Program-made: the position numbers and the translations under genes
Assembly (NCBI GenBank): GCA_030278955.1
Contig: JAOANR010000003.1
Location: 49,386,902-49,450,901, forward strand
Length of the DNA: 64,000 nucleotides
Direction: 5' to 3'
From: Hygrophila difformis
Taxonomy: Eukaryota; Streptophyta; Magnoliopsida; Lamiales; Acanthaceae
Shown: in pieces, positions 33,701 through 45,200 of the stretch
Numbering within the stretch: position 1 is the first letter of the stretch
Layout of the letters: every line of letters begins with the position of its first letter
Notes under the pieces: model-generated
The model's database searches: none
What the model saw: only the letters and a program-made list of their open reading frames with translations
Told to the model about the DNA's origin: nothing

Positions 33701-36254
33701 ATTGTATATACAACTGCAAATAAGATAGATGATTAAATAAATAAATAAGCATAACTGAGTATCTTACACAGAAATTAATAAAAGAAGAAATACAAATTGC
33801 TCCTGATAAAATTAATTTTAGCATGAAATCAAAAGTAAATTTATTTCACCTGCTTTTACATCTCCAAATATTCGTTCACGTTTAAAATCCTGAATCATGA
33901 GGTCCAATTTCATCTTGAACACTCGAGAAACAATATCAGCTCTGTCAGCAGCCTTAAGACCATACTTCGTAACATATCTAGTTATTTCCGGCCAAGCAGG
34001 ATTACACGTAAACGTGATGAATAAATTTGGATATCCAGCCCACCTACAAATTGCCATAGCATCTTGATAGTTTTGTATTAAATACCTTGCACCGCCTGTA
34101 AACGAAGAAGGCAATATAATACGCTTTCCACAATTTGTAGCTTCGGATTCCCCCTCCAAAAGAGCATCCTGCAATCCCTTGTACAAATCACATCTCAATT
34201 TTTTTTGGTTATTCCGAATATACAGAAGCCTCCCACTTTCCACCATTGTATAAGTATCCACCAAGAATTGTTGGAATAACTTTCTAGATAGAAAAATGAG
34301 AGACAATTCGGATTCCCTGGGATGAAGCCTGTAAGATAAATATTCCCTGAGAGTAATATTTTTTCTCTTCATTTGTTGTATATGATGCCTGGGTATTCCA
34401 TCCCTAAATCCGTCTTCACCATAAGGAAATAGCAAGGGATATTGTAGTGCAAGATAAGAAGGATGTAATTCATTTATCCTTTGTAGAGATCCATTGTGAC
34501 TTTCAATAATTATGTCTCTAGCCTCCAAGTTTTCATCAAAGTCTCCCACTAAAAGAGCTGCAACTTCAGAAGGGCGATTGTATGTCCTCCCATCATGAGC
34601 TCGACTGCTTATGAGGCGAAGTTTTAAAATTCTTGTATTCTCACTGTTTAATCTATCCCTGGCCATACAGAAAGATTTTGCGAGAACATTATGCTCGTCC
34701 AATGTTCTTCGGAGGGCACAAACAATTTCAATATCAAGATCGGGAGAATTTCGGCCGCTTCCACTATAAATAAAATACGCTGTGGTATCAATTTTAGTGT
34801 ACAAATATATAATTAAACGTCAATAAATTTTTTATATAGATGATTTAAGTAAACATATAAAAATCAGTAGATAATAGAATATATTGATTATATAGAATAA
34901 AAACAGAAATTAAATTAGAAATAGGAAATTTACCTAACAACATTGATCCGATTCTGGTCTTCATTGTCAGTATCATATATATAGAGTTGTCCGAATTGTG
35001 GACTTCTTCCCTCGGGAGGAAGTAATGTACCAATCGAATGATAATTTTGACCACTAATACGAAACATGGGTGGACAGGATCCATTATTTATGCTGTTATC
35101 AATCTTTCCTCCCATTGAAGTGAAACTGAACATAGAATTGTAGGATCTCAGGTGTTGCAGAAAATTCCTACTCTTAGGGCTGTTCCCCAAATAATAATCC
35201 CTCAATAACGGAGGTGGTAGTGGCATTCTAGGGATCATTGTTTTCCCATTTAAACAACATACGGTGTACTTTGGATTTTTGCCCTTATAGTGCTTGCCAG
35301 CACGTTCGTCATACCAAAAATTTGCTTGACAATGGCCGCATAAGTAGGTTGGATCTCCTAAATCATTGTATTCTGCAAGCAAAAATCCCTGTCGCAATTG
35401 CTGTTGGAATTAGATTTAAATATTGGAAAATAAACACTTACCTATGACTTTAATGGCGGGTGAATTGTTTATCTCATGTAACACTTCTGAAGCAAAGGAA
35501 GGAAGAGCTGTATCTGCCAGATAATATATTTAATTAATTTAATTATAAAAAATTGTAGATAAGTGTTAGAAAATATATTTTTTAAAATCAACCTTCATTC
35601 ACCAAAGACGCAGCCAAATTTTCATATTCATCGTCATTGACTGCGAAATCATAATCACGGGATAAAACTGTAGAATGCATTGTTATTAGTAAATAATAAT
35701 TGGAGATGTGAATAAAATCTATATTGGAATTGTTTGATTATAATCGAATTAATACTTAATAATTTGAGAGATTTGCCTTCTAATATGAAACGATTAATGA
35801 AAAAAAATACGAAAAAATATATGTAATTTACTATAAAATTGTTATAAACTTCGAAAAAATATAGAAAATGTAATTGTCGTTCAAAAATAGGATGAACCTG
35901 CAATTTGAGAACTTTGAGATTGGGTGTGTTCGTCGTATGAAGGCCTCAGAGAAGTTGTAAAACCAAATTGATTAATTCCTGCATTTTAAATAGATAGAAT
36001 ACATAAGATGAAGTTTCAATTAAAACTAATTGTGCAAAAAATAAATTAAACCCACCATTCGAAAGGCAACTAAGAGGAGTCCTGCCAAAAGGAGATGTTA
36101 GATTCTGATTTGAGGAGGACATCACTGAATACTTTTTTTGTGTTTCCTCGTCCATTCGCCGGATTTTAATTCGAGAATTCTGAGATGCGTTTTCAGAAAT
36201 ACTAATATTTTCCTTTCCATTGTTACTCGGTCTCTTTGAGTTCCTCTTCATCAC
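30727..36254 (-). CDS. Helitron Rep/helicase (RepHel)
   Basis: Rolling-circle replication protein fused to a PIF1-type helicase. Exons read from ATG near 36254 (MKRNSKRPSN), several small exons (about 35899-35978, 35596-35669, 35450-35510), a large N-terminal exon (about 35392-34935, LGDPTYLCGHCQANFWYDER), 34765-33857, 33716-32516 and 32390-30727. The Rep nuclease shows the HUH motif HAHILLF (near 33685) and the tyrosine segment YLFKYVHKGYDRV (near 33240). The helicase carries Walker A GYGGTGKT (near 32090), IIWDEAP and a C-terminal GQLYVAASRV. The splice between 33857 and 33716 has GT/AG ends and restores the HUH region. No stop or frameshift was seen, so the protein may be functional. It nicks and unwinds the element for copying in the nucleus. 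Confidence 0.88.
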
Positions 36255-37572
36255 TCTGTAGAAGAAAAGAAAATTTTAAAATTACAGTAGAGAGTTCTTC
36301 TAATGAAGAGATGGTCTGATTGTCTATTAATTCGGTGAATTGTAGGAAAAAATAAGAAATATATTAAAGCGAATTATAATTCAACAAACTGTTCTCAATT
36401 AACGAAGAATTATAAGTAGATTACTATTCAATACAATTTAAGTAAATTGTAAATAAAATTAGTGGTTGTGAACAATGGACAATTACATTCATGCATAAAA
36501 ATAATCAATTAAAGCATTCACCGAGTTATGGTGTATCAGAAATTAATTAAAAGTATTGGGAATGATAAGTAAATAATGTATGAAAATTGAAAGGCCAATC
36601 CTATGAATGAGTTATAAAACTAATCGACATTGAATGAGTAATAATATAGATTGAATAAATTGATAAATTGATAATTGCAGGATTGGTCCTACATATATTA
36701 TATTCAAGAATTAAACTTTACAGAATTTATATTTAATTTAATGAGATTGTTCAATTTTTTTATAACAAATACACGCTTGAAAATATCAATGAATCGAAAA
36801 TGATTACAACGTTACTAATCATATTTATTGACTACTCTCAATACTTACTCAAAAGAAGTGATAGAGAAATTACTATCTAATATAAGACAAACTCGATTTT
36901 TGCATCTAAAAACAGTCTTAATTATTGGAATATGAAAAATGAACTATAAATATAAATATATCCAATATTCAGTCAGTGTCTAAAAGCAAAGTATATTGGT
37001 CATATTATTATTAAGCCAAATAATTAGCACTTACAGAGATTAAATTTCATTTAAACAAACACAATTAAATAAAGTGTCAAATGTGAAATGTCAGTACTAT
37101 CAATTGGCTATAAAAATAATCAACGTTCAAAAAGTAATAAAATAGGTTAAATAAACTAATTGCATTAGTAATAATAGAAGGAAATACAATTGCGGAATTA
37201 ATTTCTCGATTGGCAGGACAAATAAAATTGGTACAAACTAATTGCATTAGTCCTTTGCCTAATGTTTTGTGGTTTTTGTAGAGATCTATTTTATATTTAC
37301 AATTTTTCATTACTTTTTTTTAATATGATCCGAAAAAGAAAAAAGAGAAATGAAAGCTGTGAATATGATATTCCGCAAAAAATTTGCCGCGTAATTAAAT
37401 CAACTGAATAACGCAACGTGGATAATGATGAAAAATATTGTTGCCAAATTAAAAATACTAACCATAATACAATAGAATGGATTCAAATACAAACTATACG
37501 GTCTTTGCAATAAGAAATTAAATACTGAAAGCATAATATAAATATTAACATGCGTAAAATAATCTGGTGGCA
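36255..37572. other. AT-rich spacer between RPA and RepHel genes
   Basis: No coding sequence; would hold the RPA 3' UTR and the RepHel promoter. AT-rich throughout. Confidence 0.6.
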
Positions 37573-39758
37573 TTAATCGATCTTCTCAGTCTTGACTTGA
37601 AGAAGAACTTTTGAATCGCATTTTGAAGAGGAGAAATCATCAATCAAATTTTTGCGTACATCGACATCATCTTCTTCAGCAGTTAAGATATGAGCGAAAC
37701 CGGGAGTCTGCTGCGGAGATTGATTGCTCTCGGAATAAATTGAGGGGTTATTTGACATTCCGAACTCATTGTCAACTTGACTATCAACATCAATTGGGAG
37801 TGCAATTTTCACTGAATCAACAGTAATTGGACGATCAAATTGCCATGTTTCTCCATCTCCAATGGTTAATTTGAATGTGAACCTTTTGTTCATTAAAGTC
37901 TGAAGGATGTAAGTAGGGAAGTCGACCTCCTAAAAAATGAAAAATTCCAAATGGAGAATTATTAAATTGTACATTTAAAAATTCAAATAAAATAAATGAC
38001 ATATTTGATGATACCTCGCTCATTTCCTTGTACAATACTGATGCACTCTTCTCTAAAACACTTTCGGCTTGGCTATCCCAGAGGAGCAACGAACATGAGC
38101 TTGTATCGTCAGCAGCCAAAACTATTAATTTATATCTCATTGCAGCGGAATCACGCATTAAATCACAGCTAGTACAATAAAAGTTTGATTGTACAACTGT
38201 TAATTTCCTCTGGCATGTCTTGCAGGAATGAAAGTACCAACCGGCTGATTCCTCTATGTGCACGACGTCAGCATTAATAAAGAATGAACCTCCCTACACA
38301 GCAACGAAATAGTATAAACAAATTGAAGTTGTGTAGTGGTGAAAAATAAAATATAAGGTGTAAAGAAAGAGCATATTGAAATTACCACTCCAGAAGTACA
38401 TAAATCCTTAATAGTAGTTAATTTGCATGAAGAAAAAACTTGTCCATCGGTAGAATAGCTGGCAGTAGGAAAGCTAGAGAGTGACTTGTCGGGCAAACTT
38501 ATAGCTTGAATCCTATAATTTAAAATCATTTTTTTGATAGAGTTAGTTAAATTAATAGACTACTTTATTTTAAGTTAAATATTAAATTACAATATTATAA
38601 AGGTTAGAAGAACTAACCTTTCCAAAAAAGATTTGGCCTCTGGAATGTCAGGATTTAAAAGAAGTTTCGACACACGGAATGCATTTTGAACTTGCATTTT
38701 ACCTAGCGCAATAAATTACATACAAAAATATATTGCAACTATAATAATAAGTAAGTATAAATTATTTGATAAATAAGTATAAAACAAACCCTGAAATGTA
38801 TTAGCACGGCAGAACTGAAGGACAAATATATTCCTCGCAATATCATCTGAATTGACACCCAACAAAAAAGTCTCCACATAATCGTCCCAAAGAGTACAGT
38901 TTATGATTAACTCCCTGTAATTTACAATTGATGAAGAAAGTAAGGGTATATGTATATAAAATATAAACATCGGCAGTCACATAAATCGTAGTATTAGATA
39001 AACGTAAAATATTACTCATCATCTTGAAGGGAAACTTCAAGGAGACGCTTCTCTTTGCCATCCCTAGTAGTTTTCTTTTTCGGACCATCAATTCTTGTAA
39101 CGCGGCCAATGATATCTATTTATGACAATGAACAAAAAGATAATCAAGAAGTTGTTATATATATAAATACAAAAAAAAAAATTTCGAATCATACGAACAT
39201 TTAAATAATGAGATTTTATTATTAAAATTAGTATGTAAAATACATGATACACTTACCAAAAGGAGCTTCGTTCTGAGGATCATCCATTGCAATTATATCC
39301 TTGAATGGCTTAAATAGATATTTCAGATCTGGAAAATTTTGCTCTTTGCATACAGTCACAACTGAATTTCCATATAAATTTCCTTTGTAGTCGTGAGCCG
39401 TCAATCGAAATCTATCTTTGTTATCAGTAACAAAGAATCGATAAACTGAATAAATAGAACCCTCCTCGAAGACCTTGGAAAACTTCTTTGCCACTGATCT
39501 GGATGCACTAAAATGAAATCGAGTCCCCTGGAATTAAAGAGAAGTTGGTTAGAGTAAATCGATCAATAATATAATCTAGTATACCGAATAGAACTTGGAA
39601 AAAAAAACAATTACCTCGCTGTCGTGCAGGATGCACTCGAAACTAATTAAAAAGTCTTTTTGTTGACCCTCGACAGCATAGCAACGAACACATCTTCCCT
39701 TTACAGATACTTTCACCGAACTTGGAGTCAAATTCTTAAAGGGAACAATAGCATCCAT
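37573..39758 (-). CDS. Helitron-encoded RPA70-like single-stranded DNA-binding protein
   Basis: Exons on the minus strand at about 39758-39615 (MDAIVPFKNL), 39531-39257, 39115-39010, 38914-38789, 38703-38618, 38516-38388, 38294-38012 and 37930-37573. The protein has the layout of the large replication protein A subunit: two OB-fold regions and a C-terminal zinc-binding OB fold (CKTCQRKLTVVQSNFYCTSC). Plant Helitrons often carry RPA-like genes thought to coat displaced single strands during rolling-circle transposition. No internal stop is seen. It lies 5' of RepHel in the same orientation, and its start is about 170 bp inside the inferred 5' terminus of the element. Confidence 0.85.
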
Positions 39759-39927
39759 GAGAGTAGTTAAGGATAAGTTAAAAAGGTTCAGTAAATTCGA
39801 GCAAATGATATTAAAGTTGATAGGATATATGATGATATAATTGATGATATGATTTTGAGCGTGGGATCGATCACATTTTATAGTGGGTGGATGGCAAACG
39901 AAATGTTTTATCGGACTTATACATAGA

Positions 39928-40259
39928 TAATTAAGTAAGATAATTTAAAAACATTGAATGAACTCGAGAATATAATTTGAATAGTTCTTGGTATTGACTA
40001 TAATATGTATATTCCAACGAAAGTGAATTTATGGGACGTGAATAATAGATAGGCGGAATAAATCACAAAATATAATTAATGATTAATAAATTCGTATTAT
40101 ATTTTTTTGATACTATGAATCTAAGTATATTGAAATACAATGTAGTAGAATTTACCATTCAACGTATATTAATTTATTATCTTAGTGGTAAATGCATAAA
40201 CGTATGAAGAAAACAAATATGGAGTTAACAAATACGTTTAATTCGAATGTAGATTTTTC
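39928..40259. other. AT-rich spacer, no gene
   Basis: Between the inferred Helitron-1 end and the tandem duplication upstream of small gene 1. Contains an alternative but weaker Helitron-like end (AGTAGA at 40144-40149). Confidence 0.5.
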
Positions 40260-41050
40260 AGATTCTCCATACTTTTTTATGTATCATGATTCTATTATTA
40301 TGAAGAAACTGCAATAATATTTCATTCAGAGGAATACAAACTGTTAAAATTATTTAATGGCTGTAAACACTTTATATGATAGAATTGAATGATGATACAT
40401 ATTAATTATTTTGAATACATTTTAAAAAATCTATATAAGACAAACAAATAAAATAACTACTTATCTTTATGTAGATAAGCAAGATAATATTTTCAATAGT
40501 ATAAAATCTACGAAAAATTGTCCCGACGTGTTCATTGAAAAATGAATTCATCAAGCAAAGGGCTAACGGAATCAAATATTTTCTTTACATATGTTGGTAT
40601 GTATTCCATATTTTTAAGTCCGCCATGTTTTTGTTGATGTTTTAATTTCGCATTTGTTAATACTCTAAACAAATACCCACGACGCATTTTTTAATACTCT
40701 ACACAGATAATTTTTGATGTATCATAATTCTATCAATTTCAATAAATTAAAGTAACACTCCATTTAAACAATAAATTTTTTTCAAAAACTGTTCAGTGCA
40801 CGAAAAATCTTTATATTCCCGATTTGAATGATGATATACATTAATTATATTGAATACATCTTATAACATTATATATAGGTAAACAATGGAAGGGCAATGT
40901 AAATATACAAAGATAATCGAAATTATACTTTCATTCAAAGAAATATAGGCAAAGTTGTCCTGACTTCTACATGGAAAATATTGCTTCATCAAGCAAAGCG
41001 ATAACACAATCAAACATTTTCTTTCCATATGTTGGTAGGTATTTAATGTA
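40260..41050 (+). repeat. tandem duplication of promoter plus exon 1 of small gene 1 (unit about 440 bp)
   Basis: 40260-40620 and 40700-41050 align over TATGTATCATGATTCTAT, GAATGATGATACATATTAAT, TTGTCCCGAC and the exon-1 sequence TTCATCAAGCAAAG. Divergence is considerable, so the duplication is not recent. Only the second copy leads into an exon 2. Confidence 0.75.
40542..40596 (+). pseudogene. orphan exon 1 of the small-protein family
   Basis: ATG (MNSSSKGLTESNIFFTYVG) and a GTATGT donor at the same phase as exon 1 of small gene 1, but the next sequence is a second copy of the promoter and exon 1, not exon 2. It may be an alternative first exon if its donor splices to 41120. The encoded Pro in PYVG is Thr here. 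Confidence 0.55.
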
Positions 41051-41571
41051 TTTCTAGCAAATGGTTTCTCTATTATGTAACTTCTGATTAAATTTCGAAT
41101 TTTTTATTATGATACACAGGTACTTATTTTCCGAAAGGATCACACATGACGGAGTGCAAGATGCTGCTGGATAATATCTTGATCATACAATTGGCTCAAC
41201 TAACTGATGAGGATAGAGAAAATATCCTTAGAGCGATCCACTTTCTTGAGACCGCACATAAAGAATGTCAATTGGTAGATGCTGCTACAGATTTTACGTA
41301 TGAAATTCATGAGACAACTGAGCGGTATAAGGAGTTAATTAAAAATTGGATTGAGATGGCTGATAAAAATACCGATTACATGCAGATACCAAACACGGTA
41401 TTTGACCTGGCGAAATGGGATGTCGAAATGTTTTATGATTTCGTTTACACCAAGTTTAAAAGGTTTACCGGTCCAAAATTAGCTCGCTTGGAAATCCAGT
41501 GGACGAAGGAAATAAGAGGAAGGATTATTTCGGTTGCTTCCAAATATGGCAAAAAAAATGAAGATATGTGA
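40971..41571 (+). CDS. small two-exon gene 1, unrecognised 171-aa family
   Basis: Exon 1 40971-41034 (MENIASSSKAI ... FFPYVG), intron with GTAGGT donor and ACACAG acceptor, exon 2 41120-41571. The intron splits the Gly codon in PYVG|TYFPKG, exactly as in small genes 2 and 3. The coding length of 172 codons equals that of small gene 2. The protein appears all-helical and charged (FLETAHKECQLVDAATDFTYEIHETTERYKELIKNWIEMA), with no signal peptide, membrane segment or known catalytic motif. It converges on F-box A, 680 bp away. Conservation of length, splice phase and sequence with two paralogues argues for a real protein. I do not recognise the family; function unknown. Confidence 0.78.
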
Positions 41572-41773
41572 GGATCCAATATGTGAGGATTATTTCGGCT
41601 GGGAATCGGATGTTTATTGAAAGTGGTGAAGAAAAATGTGGTATTTGGGAATATTGGCCTTATCTTCAATGCATTTGACAACTTACTAAATGTTTAATTA
41701 TTTTGAAATCATTTTTCATATTTTAATCGACTGTCGTAATTTTAATGTACATCTCTATAAATACAAAATATTA

Positions 41774-41963
41774 CTCCCTCCGTCCCACTCCAAATGTCTT
41801 ACTTACTATTTTTTGATGTCCCATTACAAATGTCTTCTTTCTATAAATAGAAATAATTTTCCCCTCCAACAACTATGTGGACCCCACTATATACTCACAA
41901 ACCAACTCTACCTTAATTCCCGTGCCCAACAGTAACAGGACACTTGGGGTGGGACGGAGGGAG
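41774..41963. mobile_element. Stowaway MITE (Tc1/mariner)
   Basis: Ends CTCCCTCCGTCCCAC and GTGGGACGGAGGGAG are inverted repeats, flanked by TA on both sides (41772-41773 and 41964-41965). Length about 190 bp. These are the defining traits of plant Stowaway elements. It lies between the 3' ends of small gene 1 and F-box A. Confidence 0.96.
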
Positions 41964-42254
41964 TATATGACAACAAAAAAAATGGACAATTGAATATTTA
42001 TTTAATATAAAATTCAATAACAAAAAAATTAAGAATAAGTCATAATCAACTATCAGCCACCAAAACGACAAAAAAACAAACATAGTGGACGAAAAATTAT
42101 AATTCATCCAAATGCGGTAAATTAAGAATATATTAAGTTCATAAGTAGTGCGGAACAATTAATTACAGGACCAATTTAGCGATTATGGATACAACAATAA
42201 AAGAAAAAAAAACATATAAAATTAAATTTAAATTCATTCGATGACATTGCATTA

Positions 42255-45200
42255 TCAAAAGCTATATCTTGGATTATGTGGACGAAAAAGCCAACATTCA
42301 CGGGTGGCAATACATTTATAACACTTAACATCGAGCCGCTCGTAGTTATCATCCGACCATACAGGTAACATGCTAATAATATGATTATCATCTTCGCAGA
42401 ATACCCTCACATTAGAAGAAGCGAATAGGTCTGGAAAATCCCATCTCGTACCGAACCAACGTAGAACTTTCAGTCTAGCAGACACCAAAATTTTTTTTTC
42501 ACCGCTAATTGAGGATAACAAAGTTAATGCTTCTTTTATATGTCGAACGTCGTTGGAAGCGAGGAGCAGAATACACTTGAAATAGAGTGATGGAATGTGA
42601 CCCAAAGTGATAGACTCGTCCAGAATTGTCAAGGCACCATTCAAGTCATTACTTGCAGCGTACGTATCCTTCAATTTGGACTAAAATTATCAGAATTTAA
42701 CACACACATATATATATACTAGATAAATCGTTGTGCTATGCACAACGTCACAAGGGTGTACAACTGCCCATGGAAAAAAAGAAATAATTATAAGTAAGCG
42801 CACGTGGGTTCTTTATATAATACTTATTTTATTTAAACGCAAGTCTGAGTAAGCCAAATTTACACAATATAAAATTTACATAGAGCTGAAATTTTCTAAC
42901 ATTTGCCTTTTGTACGAGTTATGCATTGAAGGCCCCGGTAGAAAGTGAAAGGAGGTGGAGGGTAGGTGTGTCTCCATGAGGACCCAAAGAAGGCGAGAAG
43001 CAGAAATGGGTGGAATTGGGCAACACCGAGCTGGAAGAGAACATTGGATGAACTCCCCCTCCCCAATTTCAAACACAATATCTATCTTCCTACTTTCAGT
43101 TATTTGATTCCTATTATTTTGGGCTGAAAATTGTAATATATCAAAAGCAATTTGCATCACCAAGGGCAAATAGATAACCATGAGAAAAAAAATGTACTAC
43201 TATTAAACAACAAACAATGAGAAAGTAAAGATCATATTCAATGCACCAATTCTTTGTAATCCAGAAAGTATTCTCAAGATTATCCATTTCCAAAACATGA
43301 CCTGGTAAGCTTTCATTTAAGAGACCTCTATTAAAGAAATGCTTAAAAAAAAAAAAAAAAACTCTACCAGTTTATACATGGCGAACCCAGTGCTCCAAGC
43401 GAAGTTACTTTAGAGGAGCTAGGGCCAAGATTTGGTTTACTCCTCTGAGGAAATTCGCATTTTCCAGTATCTACTTGTTGAACATTTGAGTAATGAAAAT
43501 CAGATTTGTCGAATAAAACCTTCCTGATTCTTATTGCACCATCTTCAAAGTTGGTCCTATGTTGTATCCCATCTCTGGGAAACACATATGCAGCATCTGC
43601 TTATCTCCTCTTCTTTCTTGTAGATACAAAACCATCATTATCCTTTGTAGTTTCAGTAGGCCTTTTGAATGAATCTTCTTAAAGCGCTGTCAAACCTAAT
43701 GTTCATGAAGTAGCATCATAGAGATTTTCCTTTCCTTAGTTTGATTTGATGATATTTCTTCTGTCTCATGAAACAAACTATTATAGTTTGTTATGTTGAG
43801 CAAACTGTATTGCAACTTCGTGTCATCACCTCGATCATGTGTACTTGCAACTATGGTATTCATGACAGAACAACATCATGGATTTCCTGCAGATCACAAA
43901 TATTTTGACTTCAGAACACTAAAATCCCATAAAGACTAAAGATCAGCACAACCAACACTAATAACCCTTTAGTTTTCCAATCTATGCATAAAAACATAGT
44001 TGTAAGTTAGTAGACAGATTGAAATCCTTCAATTAAAATAAAGATTGGAGAAATTTTATTAACATATAAAGCTTAAGGTGTGAAAATGAAATGCATTTAC
44101 AGGATAGAACTAAGGTTTATAAATCAGATTCGACAAACTCTTAAAACGTAGATTTTTACCCTAAACCTTTATGGGGATTCTCATTTCTCTTTAATTTATA
44201 ATTTCTGTACGTCAGAATTTTAAAACATTCGATTGAATTCATTAAACTATATCCTCCATTTTTGTCCTTCCTAAATTGGCATGATAAAACTAAATATTGT
44301 TGTAAATTCACTGTACATATTCAATACCGTTGTTTATTGTTATATTTACTTTAATTCAAATAGTATTATAATGGTCCAGAGGCGAAAAATCATACTAATC
44401 CTCCTTGTTTTGGTCATCCTATTCGATATTTGAAATTGCACACTGTTATTTTTGGTTTGGATTTTGCTTAAGATGGTTGCTCTTCTGTTTTAATTTTTTA
44501 ATTTCACATGTCATTCCTTAATTTTATTAATGAAGTGCTGAATTTTTTTATTTTTATGGTTTTTGCATATTTTTTTGTATTTTAGGTTTGTTCATTGTGG
44601 AGTGAGCCTTTTACCATGGTTTAATGTTTCTATTAAATAATAAAAAATATATATGTTATATATTTTTCAATTAATAAATTTTTAAGAAAGGATAAACATA
44701 CCGAGTGGCAGAGTGGTATTTTTTTGGGTACAAAGAGGCAAAGTTGTATTGTATTACAATTGCTAATATAGGGGTTGGTTGTTTAATTTAGAGTAATTAT
44801 TTTATTTATACATTAATTATTTAAAGTGTCTATTTATATACATAATTTTTTTTAAAAAAAACTAAATTTTAACTATTTCAAATCATTTGTTTATATATAA
44901 AGCAAATAATTTTTGCAAAACTTGGCCTGAAAGTGGCTCTTATATTAAAGAAAAGAGATTCCAGAATACTCTTAAATATCTGCAGTGTGAATAGCCAGGC
45001 AAGTAGAAGTTCTGCTAAGATTAAAAACCGACATCTGGTTGCTACAATGATGGCAATAAATATTGCAGAATATTTAGTCAAAAATCTGGTAAAAAGGATA
45101 TTATTGAATACCTGACCAAGCATAGTTGCCTCTGCTTCAATGGCTCCAACTCCCCATCCAGCAACACCCAATCTATCAATCATGGTTGTATGAGAATCAG

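Larger units (their letters stand above)
29525..39927 (-). mobile_element. Helitron-1: probably autonomous, encodes Rep/helicase and RPA
   Basis: The 3' end (minus strand) is a hairpin, 8 bases, then CTAG, followed by T. The best 5' end is TCTATGTATAAGTCCG at 39927 preceded by A, so the element would sit in an AT dinucleotide as Helitrons do. Inside, on the same strand, are an RPA70-like gene (start 39758) and a RepHel gene (start 36254, stop 30727) with no internal stop seen across their exons. A fragment of an F-box gene lies between the RepHel stop and the 3' hairpin. A TATA-like CTATAAAATG (about 39876-39885, minus strand) sits upstream of the RPA start. The 5' boundary is less certain than the 3' one. 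Confidence 0.75.

Noticed and set aside
40144..40149. AGTAGA as the alternative 5' end of Helitron-1
   Set aside because: It would be preceded by T, not A, on the element strand; the site at 39927 meets the AT target rule. Kept only as a second choice.
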